NCBI GenBank assembly: GCA_964017065.1 | Contig: OZ024784.1 | Span: 5,995,152-6,059,151 of the forward strand | Length of the DNA stretch: 64,000 nucleotides | Direction: 5' to 3' | From: Haliclona indistincta | Taxonomy: Eukaryota; Porifera; Demospongiae; Haplosclerida; Chalinidae | In this document: positions 44,352 through 59,300 of the stretch, piece after piece | Numbering within the stretch: the first letter of the stretch is position 1 | How the letters are laid out: every line of letters starts with the position of its first letter | The notes under the pieces: model-generated | Databases searched by the model: none | The model's input: only the letters and a program-made list of their open reading frames with translations | What the model was told of the DNA's origin: nothing | Translations under genes and position numbers: made by a program

Positions 44352-47300
44352 ATGCACGAATTGTTCTGGGCTTCTTGTCGCATGCGACTACTGCGAACCG
44401 CAGCATCTCTGTACCTGGCGTTATTAGCCAGCTCTTTAATACACACAGCAACACAGGCCAGTGCTTCTGTCTCTTATTTACAAGTTAAGCCTGGAGACCT
44501 TGTGCAAGGAGCAAATCTGACGCAAGTGTTTGAAGATGTCGAAGGCTCTCTTGCTCTCAAGTTACAACAAAGTGGTTCACGCCCTCCTTCTCAAGAAAGT
44601 TGCCCACAAGATGTTTTTACGGTAATACAAGAGACCAGGCACTTGCACCTACTCAAGAGTATAAATACAAGTGCCTTTGATCAACCTGTCTGTGTCTCAA
44701 ATGGCACTGAACACCTCTCTGCTGTGGAAACATTTGCTTGTTTTGTGATTGGAGAAGGTCCAACGCTCTCCTACAGCACTACTATTATCATTCATGTTCT
44801 CCCTGATCTCCAAAATCTAGAGATCACCTTTCCTCTCTCCTCATACACTGCCACCGTTGTAGAAAATCAAACAAATGCTCTCGTTGCTATCCAAGAGGAT
44901 TTCAGGGCTATCACTTCTCCTGTTGAAGGCCTTGCAGCAGTGCAATATGAAGTACTTAATGAAGCATCATGCTTCACTGTTCTTATAGAAACAGTTGGCT
45001 GTGATAACCACCCAAAGGTTTTGACAACCAAACCACTGCAAGCCAATAGCAGTGGGACTGAGCATATCATAACTATACAGGCATTCTTGGGGCCTCATTC
45101 TGCTTTAGCTAACATATCTATTGAAGTCATTAACACAAATTTGCATCCTCCTGCATTCCACAATCTACCGCATAACTTGACTATTTCTGAGAGCGCAAGT
45201 ATTGGTACGATTATCTACAAACTGCAAGCTACTGATCTAGACAATGGTGTGAACGGTAAGGTTAGATACCGTCAAACCAACCCTTTGTCTTCCCAGGGAT
45301 CACCCACTACTATCAATCCTGTCACTGGTGAGTTGTATCTGGTTTCTCCACTCAACTATGAAGCAATAACTCAGTTGGATATCACAATCGTCGCTTTTGA
45401 CTTGGCTGTATATCCCATGTCTGCCACCACAACGTTGACCATCTTTTTAACAGACTCTAATGAGCAATCTCCAGTAATAACTATCACCAATCAGCTTCAA
45501 CCTGTTCTTGAGAATACTCCTACTGGCACACCTATAGCCTCTGTTTTAGTTACTGATGAAGATTCTTCAGATTTTTCCCTTTCCTTGGCTTCACGATACT
45601 GTACAAACTGCTTCACATTAGATAATGAACTCATACACGCTAATGGAAGTCACACATATGATATCCTTGTCAATGGAATTCTCAACTATGACCCAAATGG
45701 TCTTGTACTAGTGCTTGTTGCTAGTGACAACGATGACAATCCTCGGTCAACAACAGTGACACTCAAAGTAGACTTGCAAGACGTGAATGAGAGGCCTTTC
45801 TTTCCTACAACTCAAATCTTGGCTTCTGTCAGGGAGAAAGATCCTGTAGGTAGCCATGTTGTTGTACTGCAGGCACAAGATGAAGATCCTGGTAGTAATG
45901 GTGACCTCAGCTACGCTATAGCATCTGGCAATGAACTAAACTGGTTTAGTATCAATCCTCAAGTCGGTCTGATTAAACTGAATAATCAAGTTAACTCAAC
46001 AATAGCAGAATCAGTCACACTAGAAGTGACTGTGCGTGACGGTGGATCACCACAGATGATGCAGTCAGCAACTGTAATCATTGCCATCAATGACTTGGAT
46101 GATCACTCACCTGTATTCAACCAAAACGAATTCTACGTAACTGTACCTGAAACATGGAACCATTCTACTCCACTATTCGACTTCACTGCCACTGACATTG
46201 ACACCGAATGCAGCGGAGCTATCACGTATGCAATATTTAACTCTGAGCCTCCAATTTTTACTATTGATGCAGTATCAGGCCTTTTGTTCCTACGACCTGG
46301 ACAATCCCTTGATTACGAGTCAGTCAGAGTAGCAAGAGTTATGGTACGAGCAAGAAGTCAAGGAGACAATCCAAATGCACTCGCCGATGCTACACTAGTT
46401 CTTAACATCACGAACGAGGACGATAACTCACCTGTTTTGGATCCTCCTGGTTGTCCGTGCTGGATTACTGAGAACCAACCAGCTCCGGTATCTTGTCCTC
46501 CTCTTACTGCCCATGATCCAGACTCAGCGAACAGCATCTTACAATTTAACATTGTCAGTGGAAATGAATTGGGGAACTTCATTATTAATTCTTCCACAGG
46601 AGTGGTGTTGACTACCAGTGCTCTAGATCACGAAGTGCAAGACAGCTATGCTCTTACGATCTCAGTTCAAGATGACGCAGGACATACGTCAAATGAAGAG
46701 ATGATGCAAATAGTTGTCATTGATGTCAATGATGCACCTATTCAATTCATGTATTCAAGTCCTGCGCAGTTATCTGTACCGATTGATTTGCCCGTTGGAG
46801 GTCTAGTAAACAGCCTTTCTGCTCCGCAAAAAGATGCAGGCTATAATGCTCTTACTCTCTACAGCTTTACCCAACAATGCACGGCGGTGACATGCAGCGC
46901 TTTCACTATAGACCCATTGTCTGGTAATCTGTATCTCAACCAAGGTCTTCAAGCAGGTCAAACCTTCAGCTTTACTGTAAGAGCAATGGATTTGTTGAAC
47001 AATAGTGAACAATCAGAGCTGCAAGTCACTGTTACTGTTGACGGGCCTAAAAATCTTCCACCACAGTTTTTTATTGCTGTAGATCAACTACATATCCCAG
47101 ATAACTTAATGACAGGTGCCTTAGTATTTAAAGCAAATTCATCTGACTCTAATACTGTTCAATACTCGATCGTTAGTGAATTATTCTCAATTAATTCGGC
47201 CAATGGAGACATTACTCTCACCAATGTGCTGACGAGCATGGCTGGAGAAAATTTTGTGCTTAATATTTCAGCAACAGATGATGGTTCTCCAATTTTGACA

Positions 47301-50300
47301 TCTTACATGACGCTACATCTCATGGTCTATTCTTCAAGCATAGATTCAGAATTGGTTCAGAACCCTGGTGTCGGTGTGTGCCATTATGTCGGAACAGTAA
47401 TGGAGGGAACTACTGGCTCAGTACAGCTGCTGACACTGGCATCAACAATCAGTGGTAATAGTATTCAATATTCTATTCTCGACAGTGAATTCTCCTCTAC
47501 TTTCCAAGTTGAGGGCAACATTTTAAGAACTACGTCAGGAAATGGGCAAGTCTTTGATCGTTCAGCTAGAGAATCTGTTTTCATTGTACTCAGAGCGCTG
47601 TACAGCCCTAACTTTCACTTGTGTGCTGTGTCAATCGCCATAGCTGACATAAACAACAATGGACCAGTCTTTTCGTCATTTTTATATTCCATTGAAATTT
47701 ATCATGTCACTCCAATTGGGTCTTCGATCTTCCAATTTACCACCAGTGATGAGGATATAGGCAGTAATGCACAAGCTAACTACATGCTCAATGAAACATC
47801 TTCCGTCTTCAGTTTGGAGCAACAGACTGGTATACTGAGAACACAAGTAATGCTTGGTCTCGCACCTCAGAAACACACTATCACAGTAATAGCAAGCGAT
47901 GCTCTGGATGCTACAAAGACTGCTATGACGACGCTCACAATCACAATACTAAACACTGTCAACATGGTTCCTTTCTTTCCAATCAGCGCCAGTACAATAC
48001 CCATACCTGAGACAGAGCCTTTAAATGTCTTACACAACTTCCAAGCTAATGATAACGATGCCGGCATTCATGGAGAGATAAGATATTGCATTGCATCTGG
48101 TAACATATTCAACAACTTTGTGATCGGTCCCGACGGAGAGTTGGAATTGTCTCAGTTTGCACGTCTTGACTATGAAACTCAACCACACACTCGCAATCTT
48201 GTTGTGGTGGCTTATGACCCTAGCCCAAACCCAGAGATGACTACCTCACCAATCAAGTTTATCATCACAGATAGTAATGATGAACCTCCAACATTTCTAA
48301 CACAAGGCTACACAGCAGTTGTAAAAGAAGGTACTCCATCGTCTACACCTGTTCTGCGGGTTATGGCAACTGACAAAGATGAAGGAACTAATGGTGAACT
48401 GCGCTATTCTTTCTCTTCTGATTCTCAATATTTTTCAATTGAAGCGATGACTGGGCAAATTAGCACTAGCAACAATCTTGGTGATTTGAGAACAATAGAA
48501 TCTTACATAACACTGACAGTTCTTGCTAGGGATCAAGGGAGCCCATTCTTGTCAGCTAACGCAACAGTTAACGTCACAATTCTTGATCGAAATAGTATCA
48601 GACCAGTTATTATCAGTCATCCCAGCAGTGTTTCCATAATGGAGACCACCTTGCCGTTTACTGAATTCACAAGAGTGAGAATAATGGAAACTAATGCAGA
48701 CATTGACTTAAACTCTGAGGTCAGATTGTGGATCAGTAATGGTAACAATGATGGCACGTTTTTCCTCAATGAAGTAACCGGAGGACTCTCTCTTACGAGA
48801 AAACTTGATTATGAAGAAGATACACATTCATTTACACTTACAATCGAAGCTATCGATTTAGGAGCACCAGATCAGTTAGATGCCATACCTGAACACTCTC
48901 TGACTGTTATGCTGACTAATGTAAATGACAACTATCCTGAGTTCACTAAAACTGTCTACAACTGCAGTTTAACCGAAGGAACAACAAGTTTCACAATCCC
49001 TTGCAAAGTGACTGCAGTTGATGCTGATTTGATCCAAAACACAGTTTCGTACTCAATTGTAGGTGGAAACTTAGGAAATACTTTTGAAATTTCATCCACT
49101 AGTGGCACTGTTAGTGTAGCCTCAGGAAAAGAAATAGACCATGAAACAGTTTCTCAATACAGCTTGATCATTCGTGCAACAGATAATGAACCAACTCCAT
49201 TATCCAGTACTGCAGTAGTTATTGTTAGTGTTCAAGATGTTGGTGACTCTATGGCTGTTCTTGAACCACAACTTCTTGCCCTCACATCAAATGCTCGAGC
49301 TTTGATCAGTAACATCACAATATCCGAGAACACACCAACTAGCACTCTTTTGTTCCATGTACATGCTGAAGACATGGATAACAACAACTTTGGTCAGGTA
49401 CAGTACGATCTTCTGTCCATCAATACTCCGTTTGAAATAGGTGTTGATAATGGAGGAATTTTTTTGACAAATAAATTGGATTACGGGACAGCTTCATCTC
49501 ACACATTCGAGGTAATAGCAACTGGACTTGGAGGGCCGGGGTCAGCGATGTACACTGTCCATGTCATTGATGTTGACCAAAATTCTGACCAGCCATATTT
49601 TCAAGCTAACAGTCCTGTGCTTTTGCAAGTGTCGCGTTCGACACCTGTTGGTACATATCTTACTACTTTGACTGCAAACGATAGAGACACTGGAAGAGAT
49701 GGCACAATCAGTTACTACATCATTGGTGGGTCTGGATATGGCTACTTTCAGATCAACTCAACTTCAGGAGAAATATTCTCTTCCTATCCTTATGGAGGTG
49801 TCACTGCTGACCACCTTAGCATTTCTGTGGCAGTTTATGATGCAGCTTCTAAGCCAAAAAGCAACAGCTATGAGATATCTATCATTCTCGTGGAGAATCC
49901 TCATGCTAAACCATTCTTTGTCTCCCCTCTTTTTACAGTAACCATCTCAGCGACAGATGCTGGCAAAATTTTCGGTTATGTTTCTGCACACAGAAATGGA
50001 GAGATAGACACGAACATTACATACTCCATCCAGTCTGCTTATCCTCTTCCTTTTGCAATTTCTAACACAACAGGAGCTCTCAGTCTGGTCACTACTTTAG
50101 ATTCTAGTGATATTCTCGTGTATAACTTTACTGTAGAAGCTGCAGTTCAAGGAACTACCAGCACAACTAGTGCATTAGTCATTGTTCACGTGTTTGAAGA
50201 AACACAGTTACGACCAGTGTTTCCAACTGGCATTGACTTCAACTCACAGGTGTTTCAGAGTGCTTTAACAGTGAACTTGACTGTTGCAAGAGTATTTGCA

Positions 50301-53300
50301 ACAACTGTGACTAGTGTAGAAAACTTCATGTTTGTCTATGAACTTCAAACTGATGGTCCTTTCTCCATTGTGCCATCTACTGGTGAAATTTATCTAACTG
50401 GCAATCTTGCTAGTATGACAACCTATCAGCTGACAGTGACAGCAAGTAATGCAAATGGTTTTAATAATCAAAAGAACGTCACAGTGACATCTATTCCACA
50501 GTCAAATCCAAACACACAAGCTCCTACTTTCTCTGCTACAAGTTATGCACTGAATGTTTCTGAAGATACTGATGTTGGAACTAGTATTTTCTCATCCAAT
50601 GCTACTGACGATGATAGTACTGATTTATTCTACAGCTTCACTAAGGCTGAGACAACTCCCTTAGCTCACAGAGACTTTGCCATACATCCTAACACTGGAA
50701 AAATTTATGTGGCACACACCCTGGACAGAGAAGACCAGGCAACTTATACGATTGTTGTTGAAGCTTGGGATGGTACGAATGCAGCTGTTACGACACTGAT
50801 GGTGACAATTACTGATGTCAATGACAACATTCCTTCTTTCATACACCAGCAGTCTGAATTCAACATCAACGAGGACTCCTCCATCGGATTTATGGTGGGT
50901 TCTGTTCAAGCAGAAGATCCCGATGAGAATCCTAGCGGTCTCACGTATTATTTTGCAGACTTTCGAGATCCCATGAGTGAGAATCTTTTCAACGTCACTG
51001 CCAACGGTGATATAATTGTCGCAGGATCATTAGACAGAGAGAAGCAACCTGTTCATGTTTTGACAGTAGCAGTCAGAGATTGTGGCAGCCCACCGTTGTT
51101 AAACTACACTAGAGTCACAATCAATATTGAAGATGCCAACGATAATATACCTGAAATAGTCTCTCCTCTGCCTCCCATTGTTGTCTCTGAAGACGCAGCT
51201 GCAGAAACTATTGTGTTCTCTCTCTCAGCTTTCGATCCTGACCTAAATGAGAATGGAACGGTTGAGTACTCTCTTCAACCAAACTCTCTTCCTTTCAGCA
51301 TCAACTCTACAACTGGTGAAATCACTGTTACAGCAGCACTTGATTATGAGACAGCACCATATCATATTCTGAGCATAACTGTGCAAAATGTGAACGGACA
51401 GTCATCAAACATTCAACTGAACGTCAGTGTGCTCAATATCATTGACACGAATCCTTCACTGTATCAGACCGAGTCTGTACAGGTGGCAGAAAACTTACCT
51501 CCCAACACATTTGTTGTTGCAGTGGCTGAGCAGAACCCTCCTCATCCAGTTGCATACAGTATTACAGCTGGTAACACACACAACCACTTCTACATGGAGC
51601 CATTTTCTGGTATCGTCCGTACCGCAAGACCACTCGACCGTGAATCTATAGCTTCATACTCTCTCACAGTACGTGGTTCATTCGACGAAGCTCATTTTAG
51701 TGACTTTACAGTTTCTATTGAGACAACAGACGAGAACGACAATCCTCCTGTTGCTGGTGTCACCACTTTCAGTTTTAATATTCCTGAGAACACAGGCCTA
51801 TCTAATCAACAAGTGTTTCACTTAAATTTCACTGATGCAGACGTTGGTACAAATGCTCAGATTGTCAGAGTAGAGATATTGGATCCTGTAGCAGCTGCCT
51901 GGTTCCGTATTGATACAGATGGGGAAGCAACACTACTGAAACCACTTGATAGAGAGATGCAATCTGTTTACAATTTTGAGACTGTAGTGATCGATGCTGG
52001 AACTCCACAACAACAGATATCTTCTATCTTCATATCAGTGATGGTTGAAGATTCTAATGATAATTTCCCTCAATTCTCAGAGGATGAGTATCGTGTGGTT
52101 ATCAGTGCTCCTGTTCTGGTAAACACATCCTTGTTTACTATTTCAGCCAACGACAGAGATGAAGGTGTTTATGGCACTGTTGAATACTCACTTGCAGCAG
52201 GGAATAGTACAGGCCAGTTTGTGGTAGATACATCAACTGGTGTTGTAAGCATCATTGACAACTTTGACCTCCAACCGTATTACAACCTGACAGCGATCGC
52301 TACTGATGGTGGTGGACAACAAAGTACAGTAAATGTCTATGTGGCAGTCAAATACTGCAGCTTTGCAGAACTCACAATATATCCTTCAGTCTACAATTTA
52401 GATGTAGTAGAAAACATTACAATTGGTCATACACTGGTCTCTCTGAATATTACCGATTTTGGTCAACCAGGGACTTTTGAATACATGATAACAACACCAA
52501 ACAGTTTCTTTGGTATCACCACGAGTGGTGATATATTCGTCTCAAAACAACTTGATCGAGAAATGCAAGCAACTCATAGAATTGCAGTGCAAGTTCGTGA
52601 TACTTCATCATCAACACTGAGGATAGCCCAGGCTAACGTCATCATTGCTGTATTGGATATTAATGATAACAATCCAGTCTTCTCAATGAGTGCATATGCA
52701 GCAATCGTTGTTGACACAGATGAAGCAGGAAAAGAAGTGATCAGAGTAAGAGCAAATGACCCAGATATGGGCCCAAACAGTGAAATTTCTTATCATCTAG
52801 TCCAAGATTCCCTAGATTACTTCTCAATTGATAGCTTCAGTGGTGTAATAAGAATCAAAAGAGAACTAAATCCAACCATTATGGACACTACACTAGAACT
52901 GATAGTCAGCGCAAGAGATGGTGGTCACCCTCAGCTCTCCACCAATGTTTCTGTGCAAATAAACATCGTCAACTCTAATGCACCGAATTTCTCTCAACCA
53001 CTCTACTCTGTTGACATCTCAGAATCAGCTGATAGACATGATTCAGTTTTAACAGTGCAGGCTACAGCAAAAGACCAAAATTCAATACTTATTTACAGCA
53101 TTGAAACCAATGATCCACTGTTTCCACTTGCTATCACCAATAATGGAGAAATCACAGTGAATGATATCGGTCTCGATTATGAGAGGACTGCACTGTACTC
53201 ATTTGGTGTTCGAGTTACTGATACCACCACTAGTCTGTCTGCACAGGCTTTAGTGCGAGTCAACGTGCTCGATTTTAATGATGAGTCTCCATCATTTTCA

Positions 53301-56300
53301 GAAGCACTCTATCAAATTACAGAAACAGAAAATGCATCAATTGGTCAAATTCTTTTGACTACTACTGCCAGTGACCAAGACTCACCTCCCAATGCTCAAC
53401 TTACCTACTCTCTTCCGGCAAACTCATATCCAGGCCTGTTTGTGATCAATTCACAGGACGGTACAGTACGTACCAATGGTACTCTGGATTATGAAATGCA
53501 TCAGTCTTATCAGTTTGTGGTACAAGCAGTGGACAGTGGATCTCCTCCTCTCACTGGATCAGCCACCATTAGAATCACTCTAACTAACATCAATGACAAT
53601 CCTCCTGTCTTCAGTATTCCCAATCCACCAAGTGTGTCTGAGAGTTCTTCGCCGGGTACAATAATAACGTACATACAAGCATCAGATCCAGATGGTGACT
53701 CACTAACCTATGGCCTCTTTCCGAGCATTGGCTATGAGAATTTTCAGATAGGCAGTGATGGTCTACTGAGGTTGGATTCTACCTCAGTATCTCTCACAGA
53801 ACCTGAGTATAAACTAAACATCTCGGCCTCAGATGGTGTACATGTCACAACTTCCATTGTAACAGTCACCATTATCGATGTCAATGACCATTCTCCAGTG
53901 TTCAATTCTACTGTGTACAATGCAACTGTAGTGGAGAACTCTCCAGCAGGAATATACCTCACGACTGTGTTTGCGTTTGATGAGGACAGAGGCACAAATG
54001 CTGAGATCACATATACTGGTCACTTGACCCAGTTCAATGTCAACTCAACTACAGGAGTTGTGACAACTGGTAGCTGTGGTAGCTGCATTGACAGAGAAAC
54101 CACACCGGTCTATAACCTCTTTGTTGTTGCTCGAGATGGTGGGTCTAGAGCCGACTCGGCTACAGTGGTCATTACTGTTTTGGACGAAAATGACAACAGC
54201 CCAATGTTTTTACAGGATTCCTATGCTGCCAGTGTCTCAGAAACTGTTGAATATCAAACTTCGATACTACAAGTGAGAGCTAAAGATGCTGATAGTGGAC
54301 CAAATGGAAGTGTGTCTTACAGTATCGATGGAGGAACTAATCTGTTCTCTATAACTACAACTGGATGGATACAGGCAATTGGAAATCCTGATTTTGAAGT
54401 AGCACAGCAACATGTTTTGCAAGTGGTTGCTATGGATATGGGTGATCCAAAGCGGCAATCCAATCCGGTGCAAGTCACAATCCATGTTGTGAATCAAGCT
54501 GATGTAAACCCAACATTTCTAAATTCCACTTACAATGCTTCTATACCTGAAAATGCTACTTTTCACACTGTAGTATTTGAGACTCAAATAGCAACTTCAG
54601 AATGTAGTACTCCACCACAGTATTCAATTGTACAGCAGATTTCAGCTTTTTCTATTGGCAGCAGTAATGGAGTTGTAACAGTCATGTCTATCCTCGACAG
54701 AGCAGAACAAGATCTTTATTCATTTCAGATTGAAGTTCAATGCTCAATATTAGATTCCTCAAATCAACTCATGACTCTCTTTGGGTTTGCTCAAGTGAAC
54801 ATAATGATCGAAGATGTCAATCAACCACCAGAGTTTGATCCACTTGTTTATATACAATCAATAGAAGAGAACTCACCAGTAAACACTACCCTAGCCAGTA
54901 TTATGCTACAAGTTAATGATGATGATCTCGGAGAGAATGGACAGATTAGGTTCCGTATTAGTGATAATGATGAGTCCGTTCCTTTTGACATTAGGTCTGT
55001 GTCTGGTGTGTTGTTTGTAACTGGAGAACTCGACCATGAAAGTGACCCCAACTACATCTTCAAAGTAGTGGCATATGATTTAGGAACTCCTTCATTGGAG
55101 AGTGAACAATTTGCAACGATAATTGTTATAATTCAAGATATAAATGATCAGCCTCCTCGATTTGTCTGTGAACAGACCAACTCGTCTGCTAACTCGACAT
55201 GCGTTTTCTTCACAGAGATACCAGAGAACAATGCAGTAGGAGAGACAATCATAACATTGATGGTAACCGATGCAGATGAGCAGTCCAACATATCTTACTC
55301 CATCAACTCGCCTGACTTTAGCGTTGATCCTAGTACAGGAGCAGTTCAAGTAGCACTGTCGCTAGACCGAGAGAAGGTTGACTACTTCAGCCTGAACGTG
55401 ATAGCTAATGACGGCATCTTCATAGCAAATGCAACACTTAACATCAACATAACAGATGTGAATGATAACTCACCAGAGTTCACACAAGAAGAGTATACTA
55501 TCACACTGACTGAAAACTATCCAGTCGATGTACCATTCATCAATGTGTCTGCTACAGACTTGGATGTCACCGATTCTGTCATTACTTACTCTATTCTAAC
55601 AAGTCCACTCAGTCCTAATGTGTCTATAAATCCATCAACTGGACAGATCAGTTTCACGATACAACCAGATCGTGAAGTTACGCCCACTATTGAATTGCAC
55701 CTGCGAGCAGTCGATCAAGGTGGAAGAGATGACCAAGCTACATTAGTCATCACTCTTCTTGACCAGAATGACGAGCCTCCGGTCTTCTCAATGCCTGTTT
55801 ACACAGACACCATACCTGAAGAACTTGAAAACAGTGTAGATTTACTGCATGTTTCGGCCACTGATGATGATGAAGGAATCAACAGAGTGATAATATACTC
55901 TTTAGCAGAGGATTCTCAGCAATATTTTCGAATCAACAATGCTACAGGACTCGTGTCATCCAAGGGGCCTGTAGACAGAGAAGTGAATCAGTACTTCATG
56001 CTCACTGTGATCGCTCATGATTTGGGGAATGTGAGCTTGTCGTCACAAGCTATAGTGAATATTACTGTATCAGATATTAATGACAATCCACCAGTTCTGA
56101 ACAGTTCATCGTACACTGTTTCAATTTCTGAGGAAGAGCCTAAAGATGTGAGGGTAGTCACTGGTGAAGCATCAGATGCAGATATTGGAATAAATGCAGA
56201 GCTCTTGTACCAACTTTCGGGCAATAACAGTGATGATTTTCAAGTTTCTTCTTCTGCAGAAGGAGAATTCTCAATATTCACAAATCGACTGCTGAACTTT

Positions 56301-59300
56301 GAAGTCACTCAACAGTACCAGCTAACTCTGATAGTTGTTGATGGTGGTAGTCCTATTAAAACAGCTAGCGCACAAATAAATATAAATATCATTGACGCCA
56401 ATGACAACAATCCTGTGTTTAACTTAGCCAGTTACATGAAGACCATTTCTGAAGACATTCCTCTTCAAGCTACAGCTTTGACAGTGACAGCCACTGATCT
56501 TGATGGGACAGACACCATCATTTACTCATTCCTAAATCCAGGAGAATTTCCAGAGTTTTCACTCGATAGCACCACAGGAGACATTGTAGTAGTCCAGTCG
56601 CTTGACTATGAGACTAGAACACAGTACAGTATTCAAGTGACGGCTAGAAATGAGAGACCAGGAGCTAACACAGCTACAGCATCTGTGATGATCGTCTTGA
56701 ATGATGTGAATGATAATCCACCAGTTATTGCATGTGATGTGGCTACTCCTGACGGAGAACAGTGTCGTCGAACTATATCTATTCTGGAAAACACACTGGG
56801 TTCTATCATCTTAGCCAATTTTACAGCTACAGATGCTGATTCGGTGACCAATGCTAATGCAATATCATTCACAATTGAGTCAGGAGCAAGACCTGGATTA
56901 TTTCAGCTGACACCATTCGGACAGCTCTCAGTGCTGACCTCCTTGGACAGAGAAGAACAAGCTAGTTATCTTCTAGTCATCACAGCATCTGACAATGGTA
57001 GCCCATCACTCACAGGAACAGCTTACGTCACTATTGAAGTGCAAGACATCAACGACAATGGTCCCGAGGGAGGTACGGAAACCATCTTCATCTACCACTA
57101 TGCTGGCAGCGCTAATCCTACCACAATAGGACAAGTTTCAGGCAATGACCCAGACATCATCAATGAACACAGGTTTATCACTAATCAAGAGAATATGCCT
57201 GATCTATTGGTAGATGAAAATGGTCTAATAGTCACTACAAACACTCATCTCAGTCCCGGAGACTATAGCTTCTTGGTCACTGTGACAGATACACTGTTTG
57301 ATGGATCAGTACTCTCTGCCACTAGCAACGTTTCCATCATTGTAAGAGATATTAGTGACGTTACATTGACCAACAGTTTTATTATGCTGCTTACTGGAGA
57401 CAGTATCAGCGAATTTCTAATGAACAACCTAGTTAAACTGAGACAAGAGATAACCAAAGTTCTCAAAGACTCGGTCACAAACTTTAGTGAATTTTATGTA
57501 TTTGCTGTGAATCGTTCTGAGCTAAGAAGTGGAGTCCTGGAGGTGTCGGTGGTTGCAGTTCCTTCAGACGGCCGCTATGTACAGCCCGACTTAATACAGC
57601 ATCTAATTCACCTCCACCAACAGCAGATCGAGGCCGTCACAAATGTCACCATTTACACAGAAGACTTCACTCCATGCAATAATGAGCCTTGTGCTGCCAG
57701 TGGAGTTTGTTCAAGTGAGATACAATACTTGCCTTCAGAAAACTTTGTCAACACTGACATGGTCACTTTGCTTGGTCTCCAGAAAACATGGAATGTGAGC
57801 TGTTCTTGTTTCCCTGGCTTCACAGGTCAAAATTGCTCTGTTCAAAGACCTAGCTGTGTTAATGTTACCTGCTTAAATGGAGGACGCTGTATTGAAACTG
57901 ATTCCATCACTGGTTGCAGCTGTCCTTATGAGCACGTTGGAACAAGATGTGAAATAAAAAGAAACCCACCTGATCTCTGCAGAATAACAACTTGCGGCAA
58001 TGGAGAATGCACTTTTAGTGAGTCAGGTTTCACTTGTACTTGCCCGTCTGACTATACTGGCAATACCTGTACTACTGAAACATCTCAAAATTCTGGCGGC
58101 TGTTTTGTCAATCCTTGTCGTCATGGTGGTACATGTGTATGGGACAATAGTGAGCAGACAACATACACTTGTCAATGTCCGCCTGGTTATAGTGGAATGG
58201 ACTGTCAAACAAGACTGTACGCTGAAACCTGTGATTCATCTGTGGCAGAGGAAAACTGCCAGTGTGTATATACAGCTAGTAAAGGTTTGTGTCAATTCAC
58301 TCAAGTGTGCAAAATGGACTCCTGTGAAGACACACAGTCATGTATTCAAGAACAAAGAACTTTTACTTGTGTGGATGATTGTCAACCCAATCCATGCAGC
58401 AATGGGGGCACCTGTATTCGCCAATTTCCAGGATATTTCTGCAGTTGTCGTGACGGGTTTGATGGTCCTAAATGCGAGCTGACAACAGCTACCTTTACAG
58501 GGTCAACTTCAGTACTATTTCCCTCTGTACCGTTGAGAGGCATGGAAGAGATAACACTAGACTTTATCACAGAGCAGGAGAATGGTTTGCTGTTGCTAGC
58601 TGGAAGATTAGACAACGATACAACTGACTATTTTGAACTGAACATTTTCAATGGAAGTCTCAGACTGATGACGTCACTTGGAGGAACCTCCCTGAATCCT
58701 CTCACTATGACCAGCTTCGTGTCAGACAGGCAGTGGCATACAGTATCTATAAAATACACCACCATGGTTAGTTAATAATTTGGGGAAAAGTTGTCTAATG
58801 ATTACATTTCTTTTCTACTATAGAATGTAGAATTGTTACTGGTCACATATGAGCCATATCTTTATGAAACCAAGATCACGCAGGTCTTGAATCACTAGTA
58901 AGCTCTCTTGTGCACTTTGTGTACTATACATTAACCATTTTTGTCATTATAGCTTTCTTGATGTAAACTCTCCAATGGCAGTGGGAGGAGCTCCAGAAGG
59001 CACTTCATATAATCACATACCAGCCAATGCTAACAAGTATGTTGGCTGCATTCGTAATCTTGTTGTCAATGGCAACACGCAAGACTTCTCCAATGCTCTC
59101 ATTCGTGACCAAGTGACCACTGGATGCAGCAATACTGATCGACATTGTAGCTCTGATTCATGTGCTTATGGAGGAAAATGTACTGGTCTGTGGAGTTCAT
59201 CTGGCACAGATAACTTTGTGTGCGATTGTCCACCATCACAAGCTGGGCTGACATGCAGAAATCGTAAGAGATTTTGCATTACTAAACTGCAATCCAAAAT

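Noticed and set aside
58000..58482. 160-aa plus-strand ORF in the cadherin EGF region
   Set aside because: Out-of-frame shadow of the giant cadherin reading frame.
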